From Bacillota bacterium (lineage in GTDB: Bacteria > Bacillota > Clostridia > Lachnospirales > Lachnospiraceae), in assembly GCA_023387635.1 (NCBI GenBank), contig JAEWHU010000165.1, forward strand, positions 1 to 5,069: a DNA stretch of 5,069 nucleotides, read 5' to 3'. Positions 1 through 5,069 of this stretch are shown piece after piece. The notes beneath the pieces are model-generated. The model worked only from the letters and a program-made list of their open reading frames with translations. It ran no database searches and was not told the origin of the DNA. Made by a program: the position numbers and the translations under genes. Positions within the stretch are counted from its first letter, which is position 1; each line of letters begins with the position of its first letter.

Positions 1-476
1 ATATTGCTACAGGACGTCCAAACTTAGGTAACAAAACGAGAGTTGAAGTCTATCGATTAATGCATTTTAGTGTTCGACATGTTGTAGTTAAAGAATTTGG
101 AGTAGAAAAGACAGATGATATATTTTATGATGCAGGGAAGATAGCAGGAAAAGCTTTTTATGAGAATATGTTAATTCCTGAAGATGATTTGCATAAGTAC
201 ATGGAGCAATTACAGAAGGTATTAAAAGAAGTTGGAATTGGACTACTGGAAGTTGAAAATGTGGATATGGAGAACGGTGAAATAATATTGACAGTTTCAG
301 AGGATTTAGATTGTTCTGGATTACCAGACTTAGGTTATGAGATTTGCACCTATGATGAAGGATTTATCGCAGCTTTAATCGAATCATTTACAGGGCTTAC
401 CTTTCATGTAAAAGAAATAGATTGTTGGTGCACAGGTAAAAGAATATGCCGTTTTCATGCGGTTATTGAAATTTAA
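1..476 (+). CDS. V4R (4-vinyl reductase-like) domain protein, 5' end outside the window
   Basis: The reading frame is open from base 3, so this gene starts before the window. The first ATG, at 60, is not the start: the 19 codons before it encode RPNLGNKTRVEVYRL, the usual beginning of the V4R domain fold. The visible part is 157 residues and reaches the natural stop. The C-terminal end carries a cysteine pattern seen in V4R domains: Cys104 in a D-C-S-G context, Cys115 in YEIC, then C-W-C-T-G followed by C-R-F (Cys141, Cys143, Cys149, counted from base 3). V4R domains are small-molecule-binding modules related to a bacteriochlorophyll synthesis protein, and cysteines near the end are thought to bind metal. 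Stand-alone V4R proteins have no settled function, so the ligand cannot be named. About 10-15 residues are probably missing. The sortase gene begins 51 bases downstream with no terminator between, so co-transcription is possible. Confidence 0.82.
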   Translation, partial: IATGRPNLGNKTRVEVYRLMHFSVRHVVVKEFGVEKTDDIFYDAGKIAGKAFYENMLIPEDDLHKYMEQLQKVLKEVGIGLLEVENVDMENGEIILTVSEDLDCSGLPDLGYEICTYDEGFIAALIESFTGLTFHVKEIDCWCTGKRICRFHAVIEI

Positions 477-527
477 ACACTCTATAAATTAAAAGGACGT
501 TTGATTTAAAAACAAGTGGTAAATTGA

Positions 528-1325
528 ATGAAAATAGAAAAAATAATTGAAAAAAGAACAGAGATAGAAATAGAAGACACATGCTCAATGTTAGATATAA
601 AATTAAAAAAAAGAACGAAAATAAGAACAATTCTTTCCATATTAGCTATAATAATAGGATTACTTTTGATGCTATATCCTAAGTTATCGAATCTTTATGA
701 TGATTACCAACAAAAGATGCTAATTAAAAGATGGCAGGAAAGTTTTCTGATGATAGAAGAAGTTGAACAAAGTGTTATAAATGAATATGGGGTGGACAAT
801 GACACAACCGGGGAGCCTAGTAATATAGATTCATCTGTTGAAGTATCAGGGAATCTAGATAGTATTGAGACTGAAGAAATAGAAGAAAACACGTACAATG
901 AAAATACTATAGACGATAAATACATAATAGAGAATATGGTGGGTATGTTAATAATCGATGATATCGATTTAAATCTGCCAATATTAAATGAGACAACAAA
1001 AGAGAATCTTAGTATTGCACTAACATCAATTGAACCAGAAAATGAACCAGGACAAGTTGGTAATTTAGCTATTGCTGGCCATAGGAGCCATGATTTTGGA
1101 AGAAACTTTAATAGGTTAGATGAGATTACAGATGGAGATTTAATAAAAGTTAATGTTGGCAAAACAATATATACCTATGAAGTAACAGAAAAACTAATCG
1201 TTAAACCAGAAGAAACCTGGGTATTAAAGGGTGATGGTGAGAGTAAAGAGGTTACGTTAGTAACTTGTCATCCTTTAAAAAATCCAACACATAGGTTAAT
1301 CATAAAGGGAAAAATTATAGAATAA
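528..1325 (+). CDS. srtD: Class D sortase (cysteine transpeptidase), membrane-anchored
   Basis: Sortases cut a sorting motif near the C-terminus of secreted proteins and join the protein to the cell wall. This 265-residue protein has a charged cytoplasmic N-terminus (1-33), one membrane helix (about 34-50), an acidic Glu/Asp/Ser/Asn-rich spacer (about 71-133) and a sortase domain (about 138-263). The catalytic set is complete: His185 in AIAGHRS, Cys247 in TLVTCHP and Arg256 in THRL. The TLVTCHP box and the GHRSHDFGRNFNRLDEI stretch resemble class D enzymes such as B. subtilis YhcS. The start is fixed by an in-frame TGA directly before the ATG. Its ribosome binding site is weak (AGTGGT at 515-520); a better AAAGGA at 492-497 is about 30 bases away, too far to serve this ATG. 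It is somewhat longer than the usual ~200 residues of the class, mainly through the N-terminus and spacer. No LPxT-type substrate protein lies in the window, so the target is unknown. The class call is firmer than the symbol. Confidence 0.9.
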   Translation: MKIEKIIEKRTEIEIEDTCSMLDIKLKKRTKIRTILSILAIIIGLLLMLYPKLSNLYDDYQQKMLIKRWQESFLMIEEVEQSVINEYGVDNDTTGEPSNIDSSVEVSGNLDSIETEEIEENTYNENTIDDKYIIENMVGMLIIDDIDLNLPILNETTKENLSIALTSIEPENEPGQVGNLAIAGHRSHDFGRNFNRLDEITDGDLIKVNVGKTIYTYEVTEKLIVKPEETWVLKGDGESKEVTLVTCHPLKNPTHRLIIKGKIIE

Positions 1326-1430
1326 TATTAAACCAAAACTTCTTCATTACTAGGAAGGCAAATAGCTCAAATGGAACAAACAAAAGAATTAAAGGTAAAG
1401 ATAATACATAAATAGTAACAGTAAATTTAG

Positions 1431-1445
1431 GGTATTCTTAATACC
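1431..1445. promoter_or_regulatory. 15-base inverted repeat, candidate operator for the GH2 gene
   Basis: GGTATT-CTT-AATACC is a perfect 6-base inverted repeat with a 3-base centre. It overlaps the proposed -35 element of the candidate promoter at 1435-1462, where a bound repressor would block RNA polymerase. It is unlikely to be the sortase terminator because no T-run follows. It does not match the CcpA (cre) consensus. The regulator is unknown, and chance remains possible in such AT-rich DNA. Confidence 0.35.
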
Positions 1446-1462
1446 ATATATATAAATATAAT
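1435..1462 (+). promoter_or_regulatory. Candidate sigma-A promoter for the GH2 gene
   Basis: A perfect TATAAT lies at 1457-1462, 16 bases after a weak TTCTTA (-35, 1435-1440). It sits about 100 bases before the GH2 start, in the 235-base gap after the sortase. Several other TATA-like strings occur nearby (for example TATAGT at 1494-1499) because the DNA is very AT-rich, so the exact promoter is uncertain. The rest of the gap, 1326-1430, holds no recognisable gene or clear terminator. Confidence 0.35.
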
Positions 1463-1548
1463 AAGATGTATATATTATTCTTTTTGTATAGCATATAGTG
1501 AATATAAGAAGGTTAATTGTAATAGTATATGAACAAGTAGCTTCTAAG

Positions 1549-1555
1549 AAGGGAG
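1549..1555 (+). promoter_or_regulatory. Ribosome binding site that sets the GH2 start
   Basis: AAGGGAG lies 5 bases before the ATG at 1561. A GTG at 1498 is in frame but has no such site and falls within TATA-like DNA. The ATG at 1561 is therefore the preferred start. Confidence 0.8.
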
Positions 1556-1560
1556 ACATA

Positions 1561-3324
1561 ATGCATCAATTAACAACTCCATTTAGTGAACATTTAGATA
1601 AAAATAATATTTTGCAAGAATACCCAAGACCAAATCTAAAAAGAAAAAGTTATATTAACTTAAATGGATATTGGGACTATGCTATAACAAATACAAGTAA
1701 CATGCCACATGTTTTTGATGGTAAAATTTTAGTTCCCTTTTCACCAGAATCTTTATTATCAGGGGTTAAAAAGATTGTTACCCCAAAAGATTATTTATGG
1801 TATCATAGAGAATTTTTAACTCCATATAAAGAAGAGGATGATAAAGTAATATTACACTTTGGTGCTGTAGATCAATATGCTTATGTTTATGTGAATGGGC
1901 AATTTGTAACAAGCCATATTGGTGGATACTTACCTTTTGAGGTGGATATCACACCTTACTTAAACATAGAAGAGAATGGTGTCAATAATCTTGTACTTAT
2001 TGTACGTGATTTAACGGATACATCATACCATGCTAGAGGAAAACAAAAATTAAAACCAAGTGGAATGTTTTATACTCCATCTAGTGGTATATGGCAAACG
2101 GTTTGGATGGAATGTGTACCATGTTCTTATGTGAAAAATATGAAAATAACTCCTGATTATGATGAAGGGACTCTGTCACTAGATTTTGATATAGAAGAGG
2201 GAGATGAAGAATCTTTAATTCAAATATTGATATATGATATGGATTTAACCACAAAAGTATATGAAGGGAACTTTTTACTTTCTGAGAAAATTAAAATTGA
2301 AATTATTGATTTTAAAGCATGGTCGCCAGAAGAACCATATTTATATCAATTATATGTGACAGTTGGTAAGGACAATATTGAAAGCTATTTTGCTATGCGT
2401 AAGTTCTCAGTTGATATTGATGAAAATGGAATTAAACGTTTATTTTTAAACAATAAACCTTATTTTCATAATGGATTGTTAGATCAAGGTTATTGGCCAG
2501 AAGGATTATATACAGCACCTACGGATAAGGCCCTTCAATATGATATTATAAAAGCGAAAAAGCTTGGATTTAATATGCTAAGGAAGCATGCAAAACTAGA
2601 ACCTTTACGGTGGTATTATCATTGTGATAGAATTGGAATGCTTGTATGGCAGGACATGGTGAATGGAGGAACGGAATATAACACTAATTTTGTAACCTAT
2701 TTTCCTAACATTTTTCCTAGATTAGCAAGTAAGATTAAAGATAATAGTTATCATTTATTCTCAAGGGTAGATAAGAAAGGTCAAAAAGAATTTATATCTG
2801 AATTAAGAGAAACAGTAACTTTATTATATAATTATCCCTCCATAGCTATGTGGGTTCCTTTTAATGAGGGATGGGGGCAATTTGATTCTCATATTGCAGT
2901 AGAGGAGATACGAAACATTGATACTACACGTACTATTGATCATGCTAGTGGATGGTTTGATCAACAAGGTGGAGATGTGAAAAGTCACCATATCTATTTT
3001 ACTGCTTTCCATTTTAAGCCTGAAAAGAGAGCAGTTGTTTTATCAGAGTTTGGTGGATATGTGTATCGTGTGAAAGAACACTATTATAGTGAAAAGACAT
3101 ATGGATATCGCACATATAAGTCAAAAGAGGCTTTAACTAAGGCATATAAAAAATTATATTTAAATAAAATAATCCCAGCAAAAAAGAAATGTCTAAGTGC
3201 AGCAGTTTACACTCAGATAACGGATGTAGAAGAAGAGATTAATGGACTTATTACTTACGATAGAAAAGTAGTAAAGATAGATGAAAAAGTTATAAGGAAA
3301 ATAAATAGATTAATAGGTAAATAA
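1561..3324 (+). CDS. Glycoside hydrolase family 2 enzyme (beta-galactosidase/beta-glucuronidase-like)
   Basis: GH2 enzymes remove terminal beta-linked sugars (galactose, glucuronic acid, mannose and others) by a retaining mechanism. The protein is 587 residues from the ATG with the good ribosome binding site. Domains in order: a sugar-binding jelly roll (about 20-185, starting with the typical PRPNLKRKSYINLNGYWDY), an immunoglobulin-like middle domain (about 190-283), and a TIM barrel (about 290-587). Glu436 in the FNEGWGQF motif is the expected acid/base. Glu496 in LSEFGGY is the expected nucleophile. The stretch RKHAKLEPLRWYYHCDRIGMLVWQD and the ending YTQITDVEEEINGL are also typical of this group. 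There is no signal peptide, so it should act in the cytoplasm on imported oligosaccharides or glycosides. It is shorter than LacZ (~1,000 residues). The specific sugar cannot be read from the sequence, and no transporter or regulator gene lies beside it. It appears to be transcribed alone, ending at the terminator just downstream. Confidence 0.9.
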   Translation: MHQLTTPFSEHLDKNNILQEYPRPNLKRKSYINLNGYWDYAITNTSNMPHVFDGKILVPFSPESLLSGVKKIVTPKDYLWYHREFLTPYKEEDDKVILHFGAVDQYAYVYVNGQFVTSHIGGYLPFEVDITPYLNIEENGVNNLVLIVRDLTDTSYHARGKQKLKPSGMFYTPSSGIWQTVWMECVPCSYVKNMKITPDYDEGTLSLDFDIEEGDEESLIQILIYDMDLTTKVYEGNFLLSEKIKIEIIDFKAWSPEEPYLYQLYVTVGKDNIESYFAMRKFSVDIDENGIKRLFLNNKPYFHNGLLDQGYWPEGLYTAPTDKALQYDIIKAKKLGFNMLRKHAKLEPLRWYYHCDRIGMLVWQDMVNGGTEYNTNFVTYFPNIFPRLASKIKDNSYHLFSRVDKKGQKEFISELRETVTLLYNYPSIAMWVPFNEGWGQFDSHIAVEEIRNIDTTRTIDHASGWFDQQGGDVKSHHIYFTAFHFKPEKRAVVLSEFGGYVYRVKEHYYSEKTYGYRTYKSKEALTKAYKKLYLNKIIPAKKKCLSAAVYTQITDVEEEINGLITYDRKVVKIDEKVIRKINRLIGK

Positions 3325-3327
3325 AGT

Positions 3328-3377
3328 AAAGGCTCTATAAAAGGAAGGGTAATGCCCCACTGATATAGAGCCTTTTT
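3328..3377 (+). terminator. Rho-independent terminator of the GH2 gene
   Basis: A perfect 12-base stem (AAAGGCTCTATA at 3328-3339 pairing with TATAGAGCCTTT at 3364-3375) ends in a run of five T (3373-3377). The 24-base loop is large and contains GGG-TAATG-CCC, which could form a small inner hairpin. It begins 3 bases after the GH2 stop codon and separates that gene from the sigma operon. Confidence 0.9.
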
Positions 3378-3428
3378 AATGTTTTTATATTCCTTGGACG
3401 AAAATAAAAATTTAAAATTAAAACTTTT

Positions 3429-3458
3429 TTGCCATCTTTATTATCTATATAATATAAG
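3429..3458 (+). promoter_or_regulatory. Sigma-A-type promoter of the sigma/anti-sigma operon
   Basis: TTGCCA (3429-3434, 5 of 6 to consensus) and TATAAG (3453-3458, 5 of 6) are 18 bases apart, preceded by A/T tracts at about 3401-3430 that could act as an UP element. This would place the transcript start near 3465, about 57 bases before the ATG. A perfect TATAAT at 3448-3453 overlaps but is only 13 bases from TTGCCA. I did not find a convincing ECF-type promoter (GAAC/GAAAC box with a CGTC-like -10), which an autoregulated ECF operon would normally have. Confidence 0.55.
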
Positions 3459-3480
3459 AGTTAATAATATAACTATTATA

Positions 3481-3503
3481 TTCAGCTGAAATAATTCTAG
3501 AAT
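3481..3503. repeat. Two adjacent 10-base palindromes upstream of the sigma gene
   Basis: TTCAGCTGAA (3481-3490) and ATTCTAGAAT (3494-3503) are each perfect palindromes, with centres 13 bases apart. They lie between the proposed transcript start and the ATG at 3522, and might be paired operator half-sites. No known regulator consensus was recognised. Confidence 0.3.
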
Positions 3504-3521
3504 GAAACAGGTAGAAAGCAA

Positions 3522-4037
3522 ATGAAGGTGAAAGCTTTGGAAAATAGTGTGTATACACAGATAACAGATTATATAATAGAAAATCAAAATAAGTTTTATC
3601 GTTTAGCCTACAGTTATGTAAAAAATAAGGAGGCTTCTTTAGATATCGTGCAAAATGCAATTTGCAAAGCTCTAGAAAACTATGAGTCAATTAGAAATAT
3701 ACAATATATTAAGACATGGTTTTATAAGGTATTAGTAAATGAATGTCTTACTTATATTAAAAAATATAATAAAGAAATCTTAGTAGACCAGGATAGTATA
3801 TTAGAAGAGGCATACATAGAAGACGGATATGATGTAGATTCTGACTTATATGAAATAGTGGGCAAACTAAATAGCAATATAAAAACTGTTATCATCCTTC
3901 ATTATTACGAAGATATGACATTAAATGAAATTGCTAAAGTAACAGGAACCAATATTAACACAGTAAAAACAAGATTATATTCAGGACTTAGAAAGTTAAA
4001 AGGTTATATGAAAGAAGGAGACCAAAATGTTAGGTAA
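3522..4037 (+). CDS. sigV: ECF RNA polymerase sigma factor, SigV-like
   Basis: This 171-residue protein directs RNA polymerase to stress promoters. It has only the two ECF domains: sigma region 2 (about 20-83, with NKFYRLAYSYVKNKEASLDIV and the IKTWFYKVLVNECLTYIKK helix) and region 4 (about 110-163, with the helix-turn-helix TLNEIAKVTGTNINTVKTRL). The assignment to the SigV branch rests on its partner: the next gene overlaps it by 11 bases and encodes an RsiV-family anti-sigma factor, the arrangement of the lysozyme-responsive SigV/RsiV pair. The start is ambiguous. The ATG at 3522 has a poor ribosome binding site (AGGT at 3509-3512), while an in-frame TTG at 3537 has AAGGTGA at 3525-3531 at good spacing and would give 166 residues. 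Both leave region 2 intact. Its targets are not in the window unless the operon itself is one. Confidence 0.9.
   Translation: MKVKALENSVYTQITDYIIENQNKFYRLAYSYVKNKEASLDIVQNAICKALENYESIRNIQYIKTWFYKVLVNECLTYIKKYNKEILVDQDSILEEAYIEDGYDVDSDLYEIVGKLNSNIKTVIILHYYEDMTLNEIAKVTGTNINTVKTRLYSGLRKLKGYMKEGDQNVR
4015..4020 (+). promoter_or_regulatory. Ribosome binding site of the anti-sigma gene
   Basis: AAGGAG lies 6 bases before the ATG at 4027, inside the end of the sigma coding region. This supports the overlapping start and translational coupling of the two genes. Confidence 0.85.
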
Positions 4038-4896
4038 AAAGGATTTTGAGAAAGCAAAAAAGTATTATAATTCTATAGAAATACCAGAAGAACTAAGTGA
4101 TAGGGTAGAACAAACGGTAAGAATTATGGAGAATAGAAAGGGGGATGTTATAATGAAAAAGAAAACGTTTCAATATACTGTAGTTAGTGCAGCAGCTTGT
4201 ATGCTTGTATTAGTAACAGCATTAAATACCAATGAAGTGTTTGCTAAAAGTATAGGAGAGATACCTGTGATAGGAGGAATAGCTAAGGTATTAACCGTAC
4301 GTTCCTACGAGGAGAAGGATACGGATAAAAATATATCAGTTAATGTCCCAGCCATTGAATCTGGGGAAGATATATCCAAAAAGATAAATCAAATCATTAA
4401 TGATAAAGTAGAGAATTATGTGAAAGAAGCGAATGAAAGAGTAGAAGAATATAAAAAAGCATTTATATCAACTGGTGGCACAGAAGAGAGTTTTGAAGAA
4501 CACGATATTAAGATCAATGTTGATTATGAGGTGAAATACCAAGATGAAAATACGGTATCCTTTGTTCTAACAGGTACAGAGTCTTGGGTAAGTGCGTATA
4601 ATATAGCCGAATATTATAACATATCCTTAAAAGATAATAAAGAGTTGACCTTAAGAGATATCCTTGGTGATGATTATGTGAATATTGCCAATGAGAGTAT
4701 TCGAAAAGAAATGGCAAACCGAGTTAATGAAAATAAAGACTTTGTGTACTTTAACGAAAGTCAGGGAGGATTTATATCTGTAGATGATACAACTAAGTTT
4801 TATCTAAATAATGAGGGTAATGTAGTAATTGTATTTGATAAATACGAGGTAGCTCCTGGAACTATGGGGAGTCAAGAATTTGTGATAGTGAAGTAG
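4027..4896 (+). CDS. rsiV: RsiV-family transmembrane anti-sigma factor (DUF3298-type ectodomain)
   Basis: This 289-residue protein should hold the sigma factor at the membrane until an envelope signal arrives. It has a cytoplasmic sigma-binding segment (about 1-45, with the family-like YNSIEIPEELSDRVEQ), one membrane helix (about 49-66), the conserved IGEIPVIGGIAKVLTVRSYE stretch just outside the membrane, a DUF4163/PdaC-like region (about 100-195) and a DUF3298-type C-terminus (about 200-287, ending FYLNNEGNVVIVFDKYEVAPGTMG). VFA-K at 71-74 fits a signal peptidase site. In B. subtilis, lysozyme binding to RsiV triggers cleavage by signal peptidase, then by the intramembrane protease RasP, which frees SigV. 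The architecture here suits that route; lysozyme as the ligand is inference. The gene overlaps the sigma gene by 11 bases. An internal start at codon 43 with its own ribosome binding site is described separately. Confidence 0.88.
   Translation: MLGKKDFEKAKKYYNSIEIPEELSDRVEQTVRIMENRKGDVIMKKKTFQYTVVSAAACMLVLVTALNTNEVFAKSIGEIPVIGGIAKVLTVRSYEEKDTDKNISVNVPAIESGEDISKKINQIINDKVENYVKEANERVEEYKKAFISTGGTEESFEEHDIKINVDYEVKYQDENTVSFVLTGTESWVSAYNIAEYYNISLKDNKELTLRDILGDDYVNIANESIRKEMANRVNENKDFVYFNESQGGFISVDDTTKFYLNNEGNVVIVFDKYEVAPGTMGSQEFVIVK
4137..4155 (+). promoter_or_regulatory. Internal ribosome binding site and start codon within rsiV
   Basis: AAAGGGGG (4137-4144, one mismatch to AAAGGAGG) lies 8 bases before an in-frame ATG at 4153. 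Starting here would give 247 residues beginning MKKKTFQYTVVSAAACMLV, with the layout of a signal peptide: basic start, hydrophobic core, then NEVFA-K as cleavage site. The product would lack the cytoplasmic sigma-binding segment. Whether it is used cannot be told from sequence. Confidence 0.4.
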
Positions 4897-4976
4897 ACGT
4901 ATTGATTTCATGAATATCTAATCTAATAAAAAAAACATAGAAACAAACTACTTAAAGGTAATTTACTATAATAAAC

Positions 4977-5030
4977 AAAAATCAGGGAAGGAATTCATAA
5001 AGCCGAATTTCTTTTCTGATTTTTTATTTT
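4977..5030 (+). terminator. Rho-independent terminator of the sigma/anti-sigma operon
   Basis: A 20-pair stem with three G-U pairs (4977-4996 with 5005-5024) closes an 8-base loop (ATAAAGCC) and runs into a T-rich tail (T at 5020-5025, then ATTTT). It lies 80 bases after the rsiV stop. The bases between (4897-4976) and after it (5031-5069) hold no gene that I can see. Confidence 0.88.
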
Positions 5031-5069
5031 ATAAGGTATTATTAAAAATTTTGTCTATAAATAAACATA

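Noticed and set aside
60..62. ATG at 60 as the start of the V4R gene
   Set aside because: The frame is open to the window edge and the upstream codons encode the conserved start of the V4R domain; no ribosome binding site precedes it.
704..1162. Minus-strand open frame opposite the sortase
   Set aside because: It is antisense to a clear sortase with a full catalytic set and has no recognisable domain or ribosome binding site.
1371..1415. Small open frame MEQTKELKVKIIHK with AGGAAGG 12 bases upstream
   Set aside because: It is only 14 codons, the spacing is too long, and nothing about it is recognisable.
1498..1560. GTG at 1498 as the start of the GH2 gene, adding 21 residues
   Set aside because: There is no ribosome binding site before it, the added residues do not resemble GH2 N-termini, and a strong site sits right before the ATG at 1561.
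3502..3525. Seven-codon frame MKQVESK whose stop overlaps the sigma ATG
   Set aside because: It looks like a coupled leader peptide but has no ribosome binding site, and short frames like this are expected by chance.
3207..3569. VYTQITD occurs both near the GH2 C-terminus and at the sigma factor N-terminus
   Set aside because: The motif is typical of GH2 enzymes in the first case and part of the sigma N-terminal helix in the second. The DNA differs at several positions and flanking residues are unrelated, so it is a coincidence, not a duplication.
4186..4200. SAAAC in the anti-sigma membrane segment as a lipobox (Cys58)
   Set aside because: Most of the hydrophobic stretch follows the cysteine and the -3 residue is Ala rather than Leu. 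The VFA-K site at the end of the helix is a better fit.
5031..5069. TTGTCT at 5051-5056 as a -35 element of a following gene
   Set aside because: Any -10 element would lie beyond the window, so it cannot be judged.

Overview
The window is AT-rich and all of its genes lie on the plus strand. AT-rich codon use, AGGAG-type ribosome binding sites, a class D sortase and a SigV/RsiV-type sigma/anti-sigma pair point to a low-GC Firmicute, most likely a clostridium of the Lachnospiraceae type. The organism call is inference from gene content and composition; no rRNA or other marker is present.

Layout. (1) 1-476: the 3' part of a V4R (4-vinyl reductase-like) small-molecule-binding domain gene whose start lies before the window. 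(2) 528-1325: a membrane-anchored class D sortase with a complete His-Cys-Arg catalytic set and a long acidic spacer. (3) 1326-1560: a 235-base gap with a candidate promoter overlapped by a 15-base inverted repeat, then a strong ribosome binding site. (4) 1561-3324: a cytoplasmic family 2 glycoside hydrolase, closed by a strong hairpin terminator at 3328-3377. (5) 3378-3521: a promoter region with two neighbouring 10-base palindromes. (6) 3522-4037 and 4027-4896: a two-gene operon, overlapping by 11 bases, for an ECF sigma factor and its RsiV-family transmembrane anti-sigma factor, closed by a long hairpin terminator at 4977-5030.

How the genes work together. The clearest unit is the sigma/anti-sigma operon. 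In Bacillus subtilis and Clostridioides difficile the related SigV/RsiV pair senses lysozyme: lysozyme binds the RsiV ectodomain, signal peptidase cuts RsiV, and the released sigma factor turns on envelope-protection genes. The anti-sigma factor here has the cytoplasmic segment, single membrane helix, signal-peptidase-like site and DUF3298-type C-terminus expected for that mechanism. The sortase is also an envelope function, but nothing in the sequence ties it to the sigma factor, and no sortase substrate is visible. The GH2 enzyme appears to be a separate sugar-use gene with its own control region.

No mobile elements, tRNA, rRNA or CRISPR arrays were seen. The most interesting point is a second well-formed ribosome binding site and start codon inside the anti-sigma gene. 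It would yield a form that begins like an ordinary signal peptide and lacks the sigma-binding segment. The gene families are all recognisable, and I see no wholly new system.
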